Assembly (NCBI GenBank): GCA_035294325.1 | Contig: DATGLE010000228.1 | Location: 1 to 46,183, forward strand | Length of the DNA: 46,183 bases | DNA from: DATGLE01 sp035294325 | GTDB taxonomy: Bacteria > Chloroflexota > Ktedonobacteria > Ktedonobacterales > Ktedonobacteraceae | Reading direction: 5' to 3' | In this document: one piece after another, positions 1 through 8,457 of the stretch | How the letters are laid out: the number at the start of each line of letters is the position of its first letter | Numbering within the stretch: position 1 is the stretch's first letter | Position numbers and translations under genes: made by a program | The notes under the pieces: model-generated | Database searches by the model: none | Told to the model about the DNA's origin: nothing | Seen by the model: only the letters and a program-made list of their open reading frames with translations

Positions 1-923
1 GCGGTTTCAAAGCTCCCTGAATCTTCTTCCGGCAGCAGCGCGAAGGTCGCCTCATGCAAGGCGCTGGCGTAGATGGGCAGCATACGCTCGGTGGCGGCCA
101 GCGTGATCAGGCCGGCACCCACGCGCAGGGCAGCGCTTCCGGCGAGGAAGGCCGAGCCGGGGTAGGGCGGCGAGCCGCAGAAAAGCATGACTTTGCCGAA
201 CGTGCCCTTGTTGCTATTGAGCGTGCGGCGCGGCAGCAGGCTGCGGACGAGATCTCCGGTCAGCATCTCCGTCCTCAGATGGCTCTCCATTTCGGGAGGG
301 AGGCCGATGGAGCCAACGTGCAATTCCCCAATGTAGTCGCGCCCTGGAAAGAAGAAAAAGCCCTGCTTGGGACAGGCCAGCGTTATCGTCATGTCGGCGC
401 GTATCGTGCCGGGGTCAACCGCGCCGGTGTCCGCATTGAGGCCCGTCGGCAGATCTATCGAGACGATGCGCAGCGTATCGCGCTTCTCGCGCTCCTGCTG
501 GACGCGTTTAATGAGGGCGCGCATATCATCGGGGAGCGGGCGCGAGGTCCCGGTGCCGAGCAGTGCATCAATCACATAATCGGCGCTCTGGATCAGCGAT
601 TCTAGCTCATCCGCTACCTGCTGCGGTGCTACCTCCTGCCCGCGTTCGGTCAGCGTATGCTCTTTCCAGCGGTAGAGGCTGACCAGCGCCCCTGCCTGCG
701 CGAGATGCTCCGCCATCACCAGGCCGTCGCCCCCGTTATTGCCCGGTCCGATCAGGAATAGCACCTCAAGATCGTTCATCGAGTGATGCGGCAGCAGGTT
801 AGCCTCGAAGATGTCTGCCGCGCTTTTTCCCGCGTGTTGCATCAATATCTGCGAGGTCAGGCCATACTGACGCTCGGCCTGAGCCTCTAATTCTCGCATT
901 TCCGCAACTGTAACTATATGCAT
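1..923 (-). CDS. nnr: Bifunctional NAD(P)H-hydrate epimerase / ADP-dependent NAD(P)H-hydrate dehydratase, C-terminus cut by window
   Basis: Repairs hydrated NADH and NADPH in the cytoplasm: the N-terminal YjeF_N domain epimerises R- and S-NAD(P)HX and the C-terminal ribokinase-like domain dehydrates the S form using ADP. Reading the minus strand from ATG at 923 gives 307 codons with no stop. The YjeF_N glycine motif GPGNNGGDG lies at residues 59-67, followed by DALLGTG near residue 122. The dehydratase domain begins near residue 237 with GTFGKVMLFCGS and continues through LRVGAGLITLA. GGAGGA sits four bases before the ATG, fixing the start. The 3' part of the dehydratase domain lies outside the window. 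It is divergent from the methyltransferase-like gene across a 97-bp AT-rich gap. Confidence 0.93.
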   Translation of the reverse strand, partial: MHIVTVAEMRELEAQAERQYGLTSQILMQHAGKSAADIFEANLLPHHSMNDLEVLFLIGPGNNGGDGLVMAEHLAQAGALVSLYRWKEHTLTERGQEVAPQQVADELESLIQSADYVIDALLGTGTSRPLPDDMRALIKRVQQEREKRDTLRIVSIDLPTGLNADTGAVDPGTIRADMTITLACPKQGFFFFPGRDYIGELHVGSIGLPPEMESHLRTEMLTGDLVRSLLPRRTLNSNKGTFGKVMLFCGSPPYPGSAFLAGSAALRVGAGLITLAATERMLPIYASALHEATFALLPEEDSGSFET

Positions 924-1020
924 ACAATCCTCCGCATTTTCTGGAGCGTATTTTTGTCCTTATACTTATATTACTCATTTTAATGCGTCGATGGATAGAG
1001 TATGTTATACTCGGAGCGAT
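924..1020. promoter_or_regulatory. Divergent promoter region between nnr and the methyltransferase-like gene
   Basis: The gap is AT-rich compared with its surroundings. On the plus strand TATACT at 1006-1011 is a good -10 box shortly before the ATG at 1021; no clear -35 was found. On the minus strand several TATA-like strings between 955 and 980 could serve nnr. The assignment rests on composition and -10 boxes only. Confidence 0.4.
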
Positions 1021-2037
1021 ATGAAACTCGCGCTCAAGATCACACCCCAACGCAGCACACAATACGCGCGCATGGCGGCGGAGATGGCGATCCCCGAATT
1101 GCTCGCCAGTCCCCTGCGCGCCTCCATTGACGATGTGACGCCGGTCACGCTGGCCGGGCAGGGCTACCTGGCGGTGGAGCTGGATGAAGCGCGGCTCTCC
1201 TCGCCGGAGATGCTCAATATCCTGGCTCGCATGGGCGCTACCGGCGAGGTCTACGAGTATTTCGAGCGCATTGGTCCTGTACCGGGTCCGCTCCTGCGCC
1301 CCCTCGCGCTGGACTTCACGCCCTTCGTCCCGCCGGAGATGACGGAGGCACGGCGCTATAAGGGGAAGACCAACGAGATCTTTACGCGCGTGCTGCTCAA
1401 CGCCGCGCTCTTTGCCGGCGACTACGGCGAGCACTACGGCGAGCGACTGCGGATACTCGATCCGCTGGCCGGGGGCGGCACGACGCTCTTTCAAGCGCTG
1501 ATTTATGGCTACGACGCCTTTGGCATCGAGCTATCGCGGCAGGATGTAGAGACAACCGCCGTCTTCGTCAAACAATTCCTGGACGGCGTGCATATTCCCT
1601 GCAAGGTGGTCGATGAACGCGGGCGTAAGGCGGGACGGCGCTACCAGTTTGAGATCGGTTCCAGAGGGGGGACGCGCCTGCTGGTGCTGGCTCACGGTGA
1701 CGCATGCGAGGCGGGCCTGCACCTGCGCGACATTGCCGGCGGGCCGCGCATGCATGCCATCGTCGCGGACCTTCCCTACGGTATTCAGCATTTCGGCGAT
1801 ATTGCTGACCTGCTCAGGCGGGCGCTTCCGGCCTGGGAAGGACTGCTGCTCCCCGGCGGCGCGCTGGCCCTCTCCTGGAACGCCACGCGTATCGAGCGTG
1901 CTTCCATCATCGAGCTGATCGAGCAGTGCACGCAGCTCCATATCCGCAACGAGCCGCCATACACGCAATTTGCCCACGCTGTGGATCGCGTCATCAAGCG
2001 GCGCGATATTATCGCCGCTGTGCGCCATACCTCCTGA
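1021..2037 (+). CDS. Class I SAM-dependent methyltransferase of the UPF0020/TRM11-like type
   Basis: Predicted 338-residue nucleic acid methyltransferase. The SAM-binding motif I is DPLAGGGTT at residues 147-155, and the catalytic-type motif IV is DLPYG at 250-254, close to the (D/N)PPY(G) of N-methyltransferases such as TRM11 and RlmL. The first 100 residues have no THUMP domain that I can recognise, so the RNA or DNA substrate is unknown. A start codon exists upstream at 991, but the -10 box at 1006-1011 would lie inside that extension, so the ATG at 1021 is preferred. A family-level call is secure; the target is not. Confidence 0.75.
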   Translation: MKLALKITPQRSTQYARMAAEMAIPELLASPLRASIDDVTPVTLAGQGYLAVELDEARLSSPEMLNILARMGATGEVYEYFERIGPVPGPLLRPLALDFTPFVPPEMTEARRYKGKTNEIFTRVLLNAALFAGDYGEHYGERLRILDPLAGGGTTLFQALIYGYDAFGIELSRQDVETTAVFVKQFLDGVHIPCKVVDERGRKAGRRYQFEIGSRGGTRLLVLAHGDACEAGLHLRDIAGGPRMHAIVADLPYGIQHFGDIADLLRRALPAWEGLLLPGGALALSWNATRIERASIIELIEQCTQLHIRNEPPYTQFAHAVDRVIKRRDIIAAVRHTS

Positions 2038-2384
2038 CTCCTATAATTTTTATCGGCCACCACGGACATGCTATCCTGAGCGCCGGGCGTCTCATCCTGC
2101 TCTCGAATGCGCGGCTTCGCCGTAGAATTGATATAGTTTGTGTTGTAGAAAATGCGCACAGCGCATTTTTCTACAACACAAACTATATCAGGCGAGCACC
2201 GCAGGCGCGAGCGTCGCACCAGGCTCCCGGGGCGATTTCCTTCTCGCCAGAAGCGAGGGTTGAGGGAGCGGCAGCCCCCTTGCGGGGTATCTCCGCCCAA
2301 ACTATTCCTTTCGGATGGGGGGCGGGGAGCATTAAATAGCCCTGCTCGGATCCTGAGTTGCCGCTCAGCATGATATGCTGGTGG
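2038..2384. other. Intergenic region with composite hairpin and an ATCCTGAGC fragment
   Basis: No gene is supported here. The stretch holds a fragment of the ATCCTGAGC repeat (2072-2082 and again 2091-2099), the composite hairpin element at 2113-2212, and a GC-rich tail 2260-2335 without clear structure. It separates the methyltransferase-like gene from the aldolase promoter. Confidence 0.6.
2113..2212 (+). repeat. Composite hairpin element, copy 1
   Basis: Three parts in order. A short CGGC-TTC-GCCG hairpin lies near 2113-2122. The long inverted repeat 2130-2189 has 28-base arms, loop ACA and one extra T in the right arm. The conserved 21-base hairpin 2192-2212 has a GCA loop and symmetric GA/GA mismatches. 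Its long arms are closely related to those of the copy at 25540-25600. Where they differ, both arms differ in a compensating way (G-C against A-T in GATATAGTTT/GATATAATTT, and A-T against G-C further in). Confidence 0.85.
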
Positions 2385-2390
2385 TATAAT
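2366..2390 (+). promoter_or_regulatory. Promoter -10 and overlapping operator-like palindrome for the aldolase gene
   Basis: TATAAT at 2385-2390 is a consensus -10 box 42 bases before the aldolase ATG. The position where a -35 box would lie is occupied by the perfect inverted repeat CAGCAT-GAT-ATGCTG at 2366-2380. That arrangement fits a regulator-controlled promoter for a sugar-acid gene. No regulator gene lies next to it. Confidence 0.5.
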
Positions 2391-2431
2391 GTGAAGACTA
2401 ACGAGGAAGCATAGTTGGAGAGGATAGAGCC

Positions 2432-3061
2432 ATGTCAGGCAGTGTCGAGAAGACGCTACCGCCGCGCGAGCCAATAGCCATCATCAGGCTAGCCGACCTC
2501 ACGGATGCCCGCGAGATCAGCCGCGCTCTGCTCGAAGGCGGCATCACACGCCTTGAATTCACTCTGACCAACGCCGAGGCGCCCCTGGTCATTACGCAGG
2601 TACGGCGCACCTTCGGCGATAGCCTCACCGTAGGAGCGGGAACGGTGCTGGATAAGGCTGCGGCTGAGGCATCGCTACGGGCGGGCGCGCAATTCCTGGT
2701 CACGCCCGCGCTGCTCATCGACGTGATCGAGGTGGGGCGCAGCGCTGGCATTCCTGTGCTCTGCGGCGCCTTCACGCCAACCGAGATATTGACCGCGTGG
2801 CGTGCTGGAGCCGCTCTGGTCAAGGTTTTTCCCGCCGGGCCACTGGGGCCGGGCTATTTCAAGGATGTGCTGGCTCCTCTGCCCGATATCCCGCTCGTTC
2901 CCACCGGCGGCGTGAACCTGGACACCTGCTCCGCCTTTCTCGCCGCCGGGGCCTATACCGTCGCGGTGGGGAGCCAGCTGGTGAGCAAGGATATCGCGCA
3001 GCGTAAAGACTGGGCCACTTTGACGACCCTGGCGCGCCGCTATATCGAGGCATGCCGGTAA
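2432..3061 (+). CDS. eda: KDPG/KDPGal-type aldolase
   Basis: Cleaves 2-keto-3-deoxy-6-phosphogluconate (or the galactonate analogue) to pyruvate and glyceraldehyde 3-phosphate, the last step of the Entner-Doudoroff pathway. The 209-residue length is normal. Family marks: E42 in LEFTL (catalytic acid/base position), GAGTVL at 68-73, Schiff-base lysine K131 in LVKVFPA, and the phosphate-binding PTGG at 157-160. A SMP-30 lactonase follows downstream after a repeat-bearing gap, which fits sugar-acid catabolism. The exact substrate epimer cannot be told from sequence. Confidence 0.9.
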   Translation: MSGSVEKTLPPREPIAIIRLADLTDAREISRALLEGGITRLEFTLTNAEAPLVITQVRRTFGDSLTVGAGTVLDKAAAEASLRAGAQFLVTPALLIDVIEVGRSAGIPVLCGAFTPTEILTAWRAGAALVKVFPAGPLGPGYFKDVLAPLPDIPLVPTGGVNLDTCSAFLAAGAYTVAVGSQLVSKDIAQRKDWATLTTLARRYIEACR

Positions 3062-3491
3062 TATAATGGTAGAGTATAATTGCGCAGGCGCGCGATTTAT
3101 CGCGCCTGGAGCCGCCCTACAGGCCACCTCGGCGCGATAATGAAGAGAGGCAACCAGGTTCGGCAATTGAGAGAATTGTTGGGATGGCGTAGGGACGCAG
3201 CGCCGCCCCGGAGGTCCCACCCCTCGCCTGCCTGCGGCGCAAGTCCGCTCCGCAGGCATCTGAACGATTGGGGGGGCAGGGATCAGCGGACTTGCGCCGC
3301 AGGCAAGTCGCAGAGCGTTGCCCCGGAGAGCGGCGCGGCGTCCCGACAATGGCCCGGCATCCTTTCCCTTGCCGATCTTGTTCGTTAATCTTCATCATCG
3401 CGCGCCTGCGCACATTGAGGAGGCCGGTCTTGATCGGTCAAATTCGCAATCGAGCACCAACAAAAATATATTTCAATTTGGAGGATTCCCG
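3062..3491. other. Gene-free gap containing inverted-repeat family 2, copy 1
   Basis: Open frames here lie on the repeat and show no family similarity. The gap consists of the repeat at 3189-3347 plus an AT-richer leader before the lactonase gene. GGAGG at 3480-3484 is the lactonase ribosome binding site. Confidence 0.6.
3189..3347. repeat. Dispersed inverted repeat family 2, copy 1
   Basis: Outer ends are GTAGGGACGCAGCGCCGCC on the left and an imperfect complement ending GGCGCGGCGTCCC on the right. Inside, a perfect 21-bp inverted repeat pairs 3229-3249 with 3285-3305. The right half (3290-3344) is clearly related to 40459-40514. It carries no coding sequence and resembles a small non-autonomous palindromic element. 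Confidence 0.75.
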
Positions 3492-4370
3492 ATGAGCGAT
3501 GTAGAACACGTTCTTGCGGCGCACAGCGAACTGGGAGAAGGCCCGGTCTGGAGTGAGGATGAACAGTTGCTCTACTGGGTGGATATCCGGGGGAATAGCT
3601 ACAGCCGCTACAACCCGATTTCGGGGGCGCACGAGGATATCCACGTCGGAGCCGCGATTGGAGTGCTTGCCCTGCGCGCGTCCGGCGGCCTGGTAATGGC
3701 CGCGCGAGAAGGGTTTGCCTTCTGGGATCCCGGAAAGCAGGAGCTGCGCTATGTCGCACGGCCAGAAGGCCATGCATCATACATGCGCTTCAACGATGGA
3801 GCCGTGGATCCTGGCGGGCGCTTCTGGGCGGGCAGCATGACCGACGAGGACGATGGTGCGCGTCCGGAAGGCGTGCTCTACCGCTTTGATCCCGATGGCT
3901 CGCTGCACGCTATGGAAACCGGCCTGCACACACCCAACGGCATCGGCTGGAGTCCCGATCACCATACCATGTATTTCACCGATTCCACCCCGCGCACTAT
4001 TTACGCCTATGACTATGATCTGGCGACGGGCAATATTGCCAATCGCCGCGTCTTTGTGCAGTGCCCTGATGAGGGATGGGTGCCGGATGGCCTCGCTGTT
4101 GATAGCGAGGGCTATATCTGGAGCGCTTGCTGGGATGGGGCGAAGATTATCCGCTATGCGCCGGATGGGACAATCGAGCGGGTTGTGCAGGTGCCGGCGC
4201 TGCGCACAACCAGTTGCGTCTTCGGCGGTCCGAATCTGGATGAGTTATACATCACCAGTGCGTGGACAGGTCTGAGCGAGCAGCAGAAGGAGCAGTATCC
4301 ACTTTCCGGCGATCTGTTCCGCCTGAAAACGAATGTCAGGGGACAGCCAAAGCACAAATTTGGCGCTTGA
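3492..4370 (+). CDS. SMP-30/gluconolactonase/LRE family hydrolase
   Basis: Six-bladed beta-propeller lactonase that probably opens sugar-acid lactones such as gluconolactone in the cytoplasm. The protein has 292 residues. The metal-binding residues of the family are in place: E16 in LGEGPVW, N101 in RFNDG, N149 in TPNGIGWSPD, and D199 in PDGLAV. GGAGG at 3480-3484 sets the ATG at 3492; a longer frame from 3318 would read through the repeat and is rejected. Co-orientation with the KDPG aldolase suggests one catabolic route from sugar lactone to pyruvate. Confidence 0.9.
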   Translation: MSDVEHVLAAHSELGEGPVWSEDEQLLYWVDIRGNSYSRYNPISGAHEDIHVGAAIGVLALRASGGLVMAAREGFAFWDPGKQELRYVARPEGHASYMRFNDGAVDPGGRFWAGSMTDEDDGARPEGVLYRFDPDGSLHAMETGLHTPNGIGWSPDHHTMYFTDSTPRTIYAYDYDLATGNIANRRVFVQCPDEGWVPDGLAVDSEGYIWSACWDGAKIIRYAPDGTIERVVQVPALRTTSCVFGGPNLDELYITSAWTGLSEQQKEQYPLSGDLFRLKTNVRGQPKHKFGA

Positions 4371-4379
4371 GGGATGTAG

Positions 4380-4403
4380 AGGCCAGGCTTGCCCTGGCCT
4401 TTA
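4380..4403 (+). terminator. Terminator after the lactonase gene
   Basis: AGGCCAGG at 4380-4387 pairs with CCTGGCCT at 4393-4400 around the loop CTTGC. It is followed by a short T-containing run, ten bases after the lactonase stop. Confidence 0.6.
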
Positions 4404-4430
4404 TCCATCTGGCCTTTATCCATCTGGCCT
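4394..4430. repeat. 15-bp tandem repeat, 2.5 copies
   Basis: The unit CTGGCCTTTATCCAT occurs at 4394-4408 and 4409-4423, with a partial third copy to 4430. Its first copy overlaps the right arm of the terminator, so it may have grown from that hairpin. The rest of the gap up to 4678 (308 bases after the lactonase) shows no gene. Confidence 0.8.
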
Positions 4431-4678
4431 GTACATGTTGCCGGCCTCGTGCCGCCGGGTGCGTCAATGATGTGCGGCGCCCTCTTTCTATTGGCATTGC
4501 TGGGAGGCCAGGTGAGCGTGATATGGCCGTCCAGCGGGTGGGCCAGTCCTTTACACGCGTGCCACGAGCGCGTATACACGGCGAGGAGCCGATGGCATTT
4601 CGTTAAACACTCCCTATGCGTATTGCGTATAAGAAAAATAGGAGAGTAATTGCAATGCAAAGACTGTAGCTGTAGAAT

Positions 4679-5164
4679 ATGGGCACCAACGAGCAAGCCT
4701 CCCTGCACAATAAAAGAAAGGACCGCCAGGAGTTGTACAAACTGAGCGAGAGCGCCAGGTTCGGTCTCCTCTGTCTCCTCTTGCTCCTCATGCTGGTAGC
4801 CGTTGCTTTTACAGCCTCGGATGCCATTCAGGCGATGCAAAGCCTTCAAAAGCAATCCAGCGCCGTCAAAGCGGGGGAAGTAACCGCCATTCGTCCGTGG
4901 ATGACGGTCCGCGTCGTTGCCCATCTCTACCATGTTCCCGAGGACTATCTTTATCAATCGCTGCATGTTGACAATCGCCCGGCGGTGCGCCGGGAGACGC
5001 TCTATGGCATTGCCAGCCATGAGCACAAACCTGTAAGCCAGATCATACAAACGCTCCAGTATGCGGTTCTGGCTTATCGTAAAACGCATCCCGCGACTCT
5101 CACGCCAGCGGCGCAGCCCAGGATGAAGCATTCCTCACCAACGCCGGGGAGGACAAAACATTGA
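4679..5164 (+). CDS. Uncharacterised single-span membrane protein
   Basis: 161 residues. A basic N-terminus is followed by one hydrophobic segment at about residues 28-46, then an extracytoplasmic-looking part. The stretch around residues 70-105 (AIRPWMTVRVVAHLYHVPEDYL) resembles LysM-like or helix-turn arrangements only loosely, and I cannot assign a family. An in-frame TAG at 4673 fixes the ATG at 4679, whose ribosome binding site is weak. Its stop overlaps the TTG start of the DedA gene, so the two are translationally coupled and probably function at the membrane together. Confidence 0.6.
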   Translation: MGTNEQASLHNKRKDRQELYKLSESARFGLLCLLLLLMLVAVAFTASDAIQAMQSLQKQSSAVKAGEVTAIRPWMTVRVVAHLYHVPEDYLYQSLHVDNRPAVRRETLYGIASHEHKPVSQIIQTLQYAVLAYRKTHPATLTPAAQPRMKHSSPTPGRTKH

Positions 5165-5991
5165 ACGCCTTCTTTCTTGATGCCTTGCAGCAGTACGGCT
5201 ATCCCGCTCTCTGGTTGATTGTGTTTGTTGCCGCCGCCGGCGCCCCCATCTCGGGTAATCTGCTCCTTTTTGCCGCGGGTGCGTTTGCCGCCTTTGGTGA
5301 TTTCAAGCTCATCATTCTCTTTCCCGTCGCCGTAAGCGCTGCCGTGCTGGGAGATAATCTTACCTACTTCATTGGTCGCCGCCTGGGCGCTCCACTGCTG
5401 ACCTGGATTGAGCGGCAGAGGCGTTTGCGCTGGATCTCTCCGCAGGCTCTGGAACGCGCCCTGGCCTACTTCAGGCGTAGATCGGGGTGGACAATCTTTA
5501 TCACCCGCTTCCTTATCGTCGCGCTCGGCGGCGCGATTAATCTGCTCGCGGGCGTGGAGCAGTATCCTTATCGGAACTTTCTCTTCTGGGATGTGAGCGG
5601 TCAGATCCTGGGCGCGGCGATCCCTCTGGGTCTGGGCTTTATCTTCGCGGCGAGCTGGGAGCAGGTTGCCGGCATTTTCGGGGCCTTCTCCGGCCTGTTC
5701 CTCGCCTTCATCGCGGCCATTGTACTCGCCACGCTCATCCTGCGCCGAATACGCCAGGGCAAGCTTGCCAGCGCCGCTGCGGGGGAGGATCCGGAGCCTG
5801 CTGGGCAGAAGAATGAGTTGTCGCCGGAGAAGAGTGAGGCTGAGCAGCCCGCAACGCCCGTGCTGGCGGAGAGTGTAGCTGAGCAGCCCGCAACGCCCGT
5901 GCTGGCGGAGAGTGAGGTTCAGGAGGATGCGCTGCAACTTCTGGAAACCAGAAAGCCCCGTATCACCGGCACCTTACCATTTTCTGATTGA
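5161..5991 (+). CDS. DedA-family membrane protein
   Basis: SNARE-associated/DedA protein of 276 residues. Characterised members of this superfamily include undecaprenyl-phosphate and phospholipid flippases. Hydrophobic segments lie near residues 15-60, 110-160 and 165-195. The conserved TRF...GG pattern (FITRFLIVALGGAINLLAG) lies at about 119-137. It begins with TTG at 5161, four bases into the overlap with the previous stop, after GGGAGG. The C-terminal tail from about residue 200 is hydrophilic and holds a 13-residue tandem duplication. It is followed at once by a glycolipid-type glycosyltransferase gene. Confidence 0.85.
   Translation: MNAFFLDALQQYGYPALWLIVFVAAAGAPISGNLLLFAAGAFAAFGDFKLIILFPVAVSAAVLGDNLTYFIGRRLGAPLLTWIERQRRLRWISPQALERALAYFRRRSGWTIFITRFLIVALGGAINLLAGVEQYPYRNFLFWDVSGQILGAAIPLGLGFIFAASWEQVAGIFGAFSGLFLAFIAAIVLATLILRRIRQGKLASAAAGEDPEPAGQKNELSPEKSEAEQPATPVLAESVAEQPATPVLAESEVQEDALQLLETRKPRITGTLPFSD
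5839..5916 (+). repeat. 39-bp tandem duplication inside the DedA gene
   Basis: Two adjacent 39-bp units, 5839-5877 and 5878-5916, are nearly identical and encode AEQPATPVLAES twice in the cytoplasmic-looking tail. The unit length is a multiple of three, so the frame is kept. Confidence 0.9.
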
Positions 5992-6011
5992 CAGGCAAGG
6001 AGACGAGACAC

Positions 6012-7139
6012 ATGCATGCAGAGCGGCCCACGATATTAATCCTTACCACACACACCGGGGGAGGACATCTTAATCTCGCGCGTGCGCTGCAAGAAACGCT
6101 CGCTCCCCACTATCGCGTCGTGATAATGAACCCGCAGCCCGCTTTCGTTGAGCCTTGCTATGCGCTGGCTACACGCTACGGGGTAAGATTTCTGACGTGG
6201 CAATATACCTTCACCGACAATGAAAGCGCCTCGTTATGGCTCCAGCGCTTCCTGACGATTTCCAGCCTCAAGCGCCTGATGAGCATTATAGAGCGGGTTC
6301 AGCCGCAGCTCATTATTACGACGCATGCTATGATCGCCTACGCCACCGCTCGCGCCAATGAGCGCAGTCGCAGGCGTGTTCCGCTCGTCTTTCAACTTAC
6401 CGATCTGGGACAGGTGCATATGACCTGGTTTGCGGAGAAACATGCCGATGCCTACCTTGCCCCGACGCGCGAAATCTTCGCCCAGGCGCGGCAGCAGGGT
6501 ATCGAAGACGCGCGCCTGCACCTTACTGGAAGGCCGATCCGCCGCCAGTTCTTAGATGCCCCGCTCGATAGCCGGGATACAATCCTTACCTCTCTCGGCC
6601 TCGACCCCGCCGTATTTACTGTCTTTCTCCAGGGAGGGGCCAAAGGATCCGCCAGAGTTGATCGCACCGTCGAAACGCTGCTGGGCGTGGGCCTGCCCAT
6701 GCAAATTATCCTGGCAGCCGGCAATAACCAGGGCATGATCGCGCATTATGCGGGCGTTGCACGGGTGCGTCCCCTGCCTTTTACGGAGAAGATCGCTCCC
6801 TATATGGCCGCCGCTGACGTGATCGCCGGCAAGGCCGGAGCGAGCGCTATCTCCGAGGCGTTTATGGTGGAGAAGCCTTTTCTCGCCACGGCCTTTATTC
6901 CGGGTCAGGAGACCTCTAATCTGCAATTTATTGAGCGGCACAATCTGGGCTGGGTTTGCCTGGATGCAGTGACGCAGCAGAAGCTCTTTGCTGGCATAGC
7001 CAGCAACCCCCGGATGATCGCCGCGAAAGTAGAGGGTATTCGGGCCTATAAAGCCTGGAACAAGGAGGCCAATCAACGCATGCTCCCGGTTATCGCAAGC
7101 CTGCTCGCGCCCACGCGACCACCCGGCGAGGGAGGTTAA
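6012..7139 (+). CDS. GT28-type glycosyltransferase, MGDG synthase/diacylglycerol glucosyltransferase-like
   Basis: 375 residues with the MGDG-synthase N-terminal domain (TTHTGGGHLNLARAL at 12-26) and a UDP-sugar-binding C-terminal half with GKAGASAISEAF near residue 275. The family transfers a sugar from UDP-hexose to diacylglycerol on the cytoplasmic membrane face; MurG is a distant relative. AAGGAG before 6012 supports this ATG over a TTG at 5988 that only overlaps the DedA stop. It converges with the UDP-sulfoquinovose synthase gene, and the two stop codons share TTAA at 7136-7139. A role in making glycolipid or sulfolipid is inferred from that neighbour. Confidence 0.8.
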   Translation: MHAERPTILILTTHTGGGHLNLARALQETLAPHYRVVIMNPQPAFVEPCYALATRYGVRFLTWQYTFTDNESASLWLQRFLTISSLKRLMSIIERVQPQLIITTHAMIAYATARANERSRRRVPLVFQLTDLGQVHMTWFAEKHADAYLAPTREIFAQARQQGIEDARLHLTGRPIRRQFLDAPLDSRDTILTSLGLDPAVFTVFLQGGAKGSARVDRTVETLLGVGLPMQIILAAGNNQGMIAHYAGVARVRPLPFTEKIAPYMAAADVIAGKAGASAISEAFMVEKPFLATAFIPGQETSNLQFIERHNLGWVCLDAVTQQKLFAGIASNPRMIAAKVEGIRAYKAWNKEANQRMLPVIASLLAPTRPPGEGG

Positions 7140-8305
7140 GATACCTCATTCTTCGTTGCGCGCCAGTTGACCGTCGGCATAATGAGATTTCTGTCGATAT
7201 TCTCGCGATTTTCGAGCACGAGCCGGATCAGCGATTCGAGCACCGAGCCATCCAGCAGGTGTGGCTCAAGTCCCAGTTCAATGAGCCGCGTATGTGCCGC
7301 GTTATAGTAGTGCTCCTCGGCCTCAACGCGCGGGTTGGGCAGGTGCTTGATATATGCCTCCAGCCCGAAGCGCTGGCTGTGGCTGGCAACCATCTCCGCC
7401 AGTTCAATGAGAGAGAATTGTTCGGTGATCTGATTGAATACGCGATACTCGCCCGCGCCGGGCGGCGAGCTGATGGCTAGCTCGATGCAGCGTATCGTGT
7501 CGCGCAGATTGATGTAGCCGCGCGTTTGCCGGCCCTTGCCATACACAGTGAGGGGATGCTGCACTGCGGCCTGCACGCAGAAACGATTGAGCGCCGTGCC
7601 ATAGATCTGATCGTAATCAAAGCGCGTTGCCAGGCGTGGATCCTGTGTCGTCTCGTCTGTCTCGACGCCGTAGACAACTCCCTGGTTCAGGTCGGTAGCA
7701 CGCAAGCCCCAGATTTTACAGCAGAACATGATATTATGACTATCATGGACTTTACTCAGGTGATACATTGAGCCTGGCTGTTTAGGATACGGCAGGATAT
7801 CTGAGCGGCCTTTATGGTGAATTTCGATAAAACCTTCTTCAATATCTATATTGGGCGTACCATACTCGCCCATCGTCCCCAGCTTCACCAGATGGCAATC
7901 GGGCGCGAATTCCTTGATGGCGTAGAGAACGTTGAGCGTGCCGACGATATTGTTGGTCTGCGTAAAGACCGCGTGCTTGCGATCAATCATGGAGTACGGT
8001 GCGGAACGCTGCTCGGCAAAGTGTACCACGGCCTCCGGCTGGCACTCGCGAAACACCCTGGATAGGGCTTCATAGTCCATTGTATCGCCGATGAAGAATC
8101 TGATCTGCCGCCCGGAGACTGCTTTCCATACAGCGACGCGTTCATGCAGCGTCTGAATAGGGACCAGGCTATTGAAGCCGCGTTCAAGATCGAAGTGCCG
8201 GCGCATCAGATTATCGAAGATCGTAACATCGTGCCCTTTGCCGGAAAGGTAGAGGGCCTGGGGCCAGCCGAGATAGCCATCGCCGCCCAGTATAAGTATA
8301 CGCAT
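7136..8305 (-). CDS. sqdB: UDP-sulfoquinovose synthase
   Basis: Converts UDP-glucose and sulfite to UDP-sulfoquinovose, the head-group donor for the sulfolipid SQDG. The 389 residues follow the SQD1 pattern closely: NAD-binding GGDGYLG at 7-13, active-site T144-M145-E147 in GTMGEYG, then PYPKQPGS, Y181/K185 in YHLSKVHDSHN, and RATDLNQGVVYG further on. These match the catalytic residues known in plant SQD1 almost position for position. GGGAGG eight bases upstream selects the ATG at 8305 over a GTG at 8317. The usual partner sulfoquinovosyltransferase (SqdX, GT4) is not in the window. Confidence 0.93.
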   Translation of the reverse strand: MRILILGGDGYLGWPQALYLSGKGHDVTIFDNLMRRHFDLERGFNSLVPIQTLHERVAVWKAVSGRQIRFFIGDTMDYEALSRVFRECQPEAVVHFAEQRSAPYSMIDRKHAVFTQTNNIVGTLNVLYAIKEFAPDCHLVKLGTMGEYGTPNIDIEEGFIEIHHKGRSDILPYPKQPGSMYHLSKVHDSHNIMFCCKIWGLRATDLNQGVVYGVETDETTQDPRLATRFDYDQIYGTALNRFCVQAAVQHPLTVYGKGRQTRGYINLRDTIRCIELAISSPPGAGEYRVFNQITEQFSLIELAEMVASHSQRFGLEAYIKHLPNPRVEAEEHYYNAAHTRLIELGLEPHLLDGSVLESLIRLVLENRENIDRNLIMPTVNWRATKNEVS

Positions 8306-8457
8306 AAATCCTCCCACACTGGATATAGAGACGAGCGCGTGTCCCCTTCTTTAGATTGTAAGAGTTGCCCGGTAGAGGAGCCTCCCGGGTAAATCGATCA
8401 GGAAGCATCGCTCAAATGAACCTTAACACATTGGGAGCGTTTCGTCACGAAAATAGG

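Noticed and set aside
4654..4668. Possible four-codon leader peptide (MQRL) with GGAG upstream of the membrane-protein gene
   Set aside because: Too short to support, and no attenuator structure follows; the ribosome binding site may simply serve the next ATG poorly.
4154..5131. 325-codon minus-strand frame across the lactonase 3' end and the membrane-protein gene
   Set aside because: It crosses two plus-strand genes and a terminator and matches nothing recognisable.
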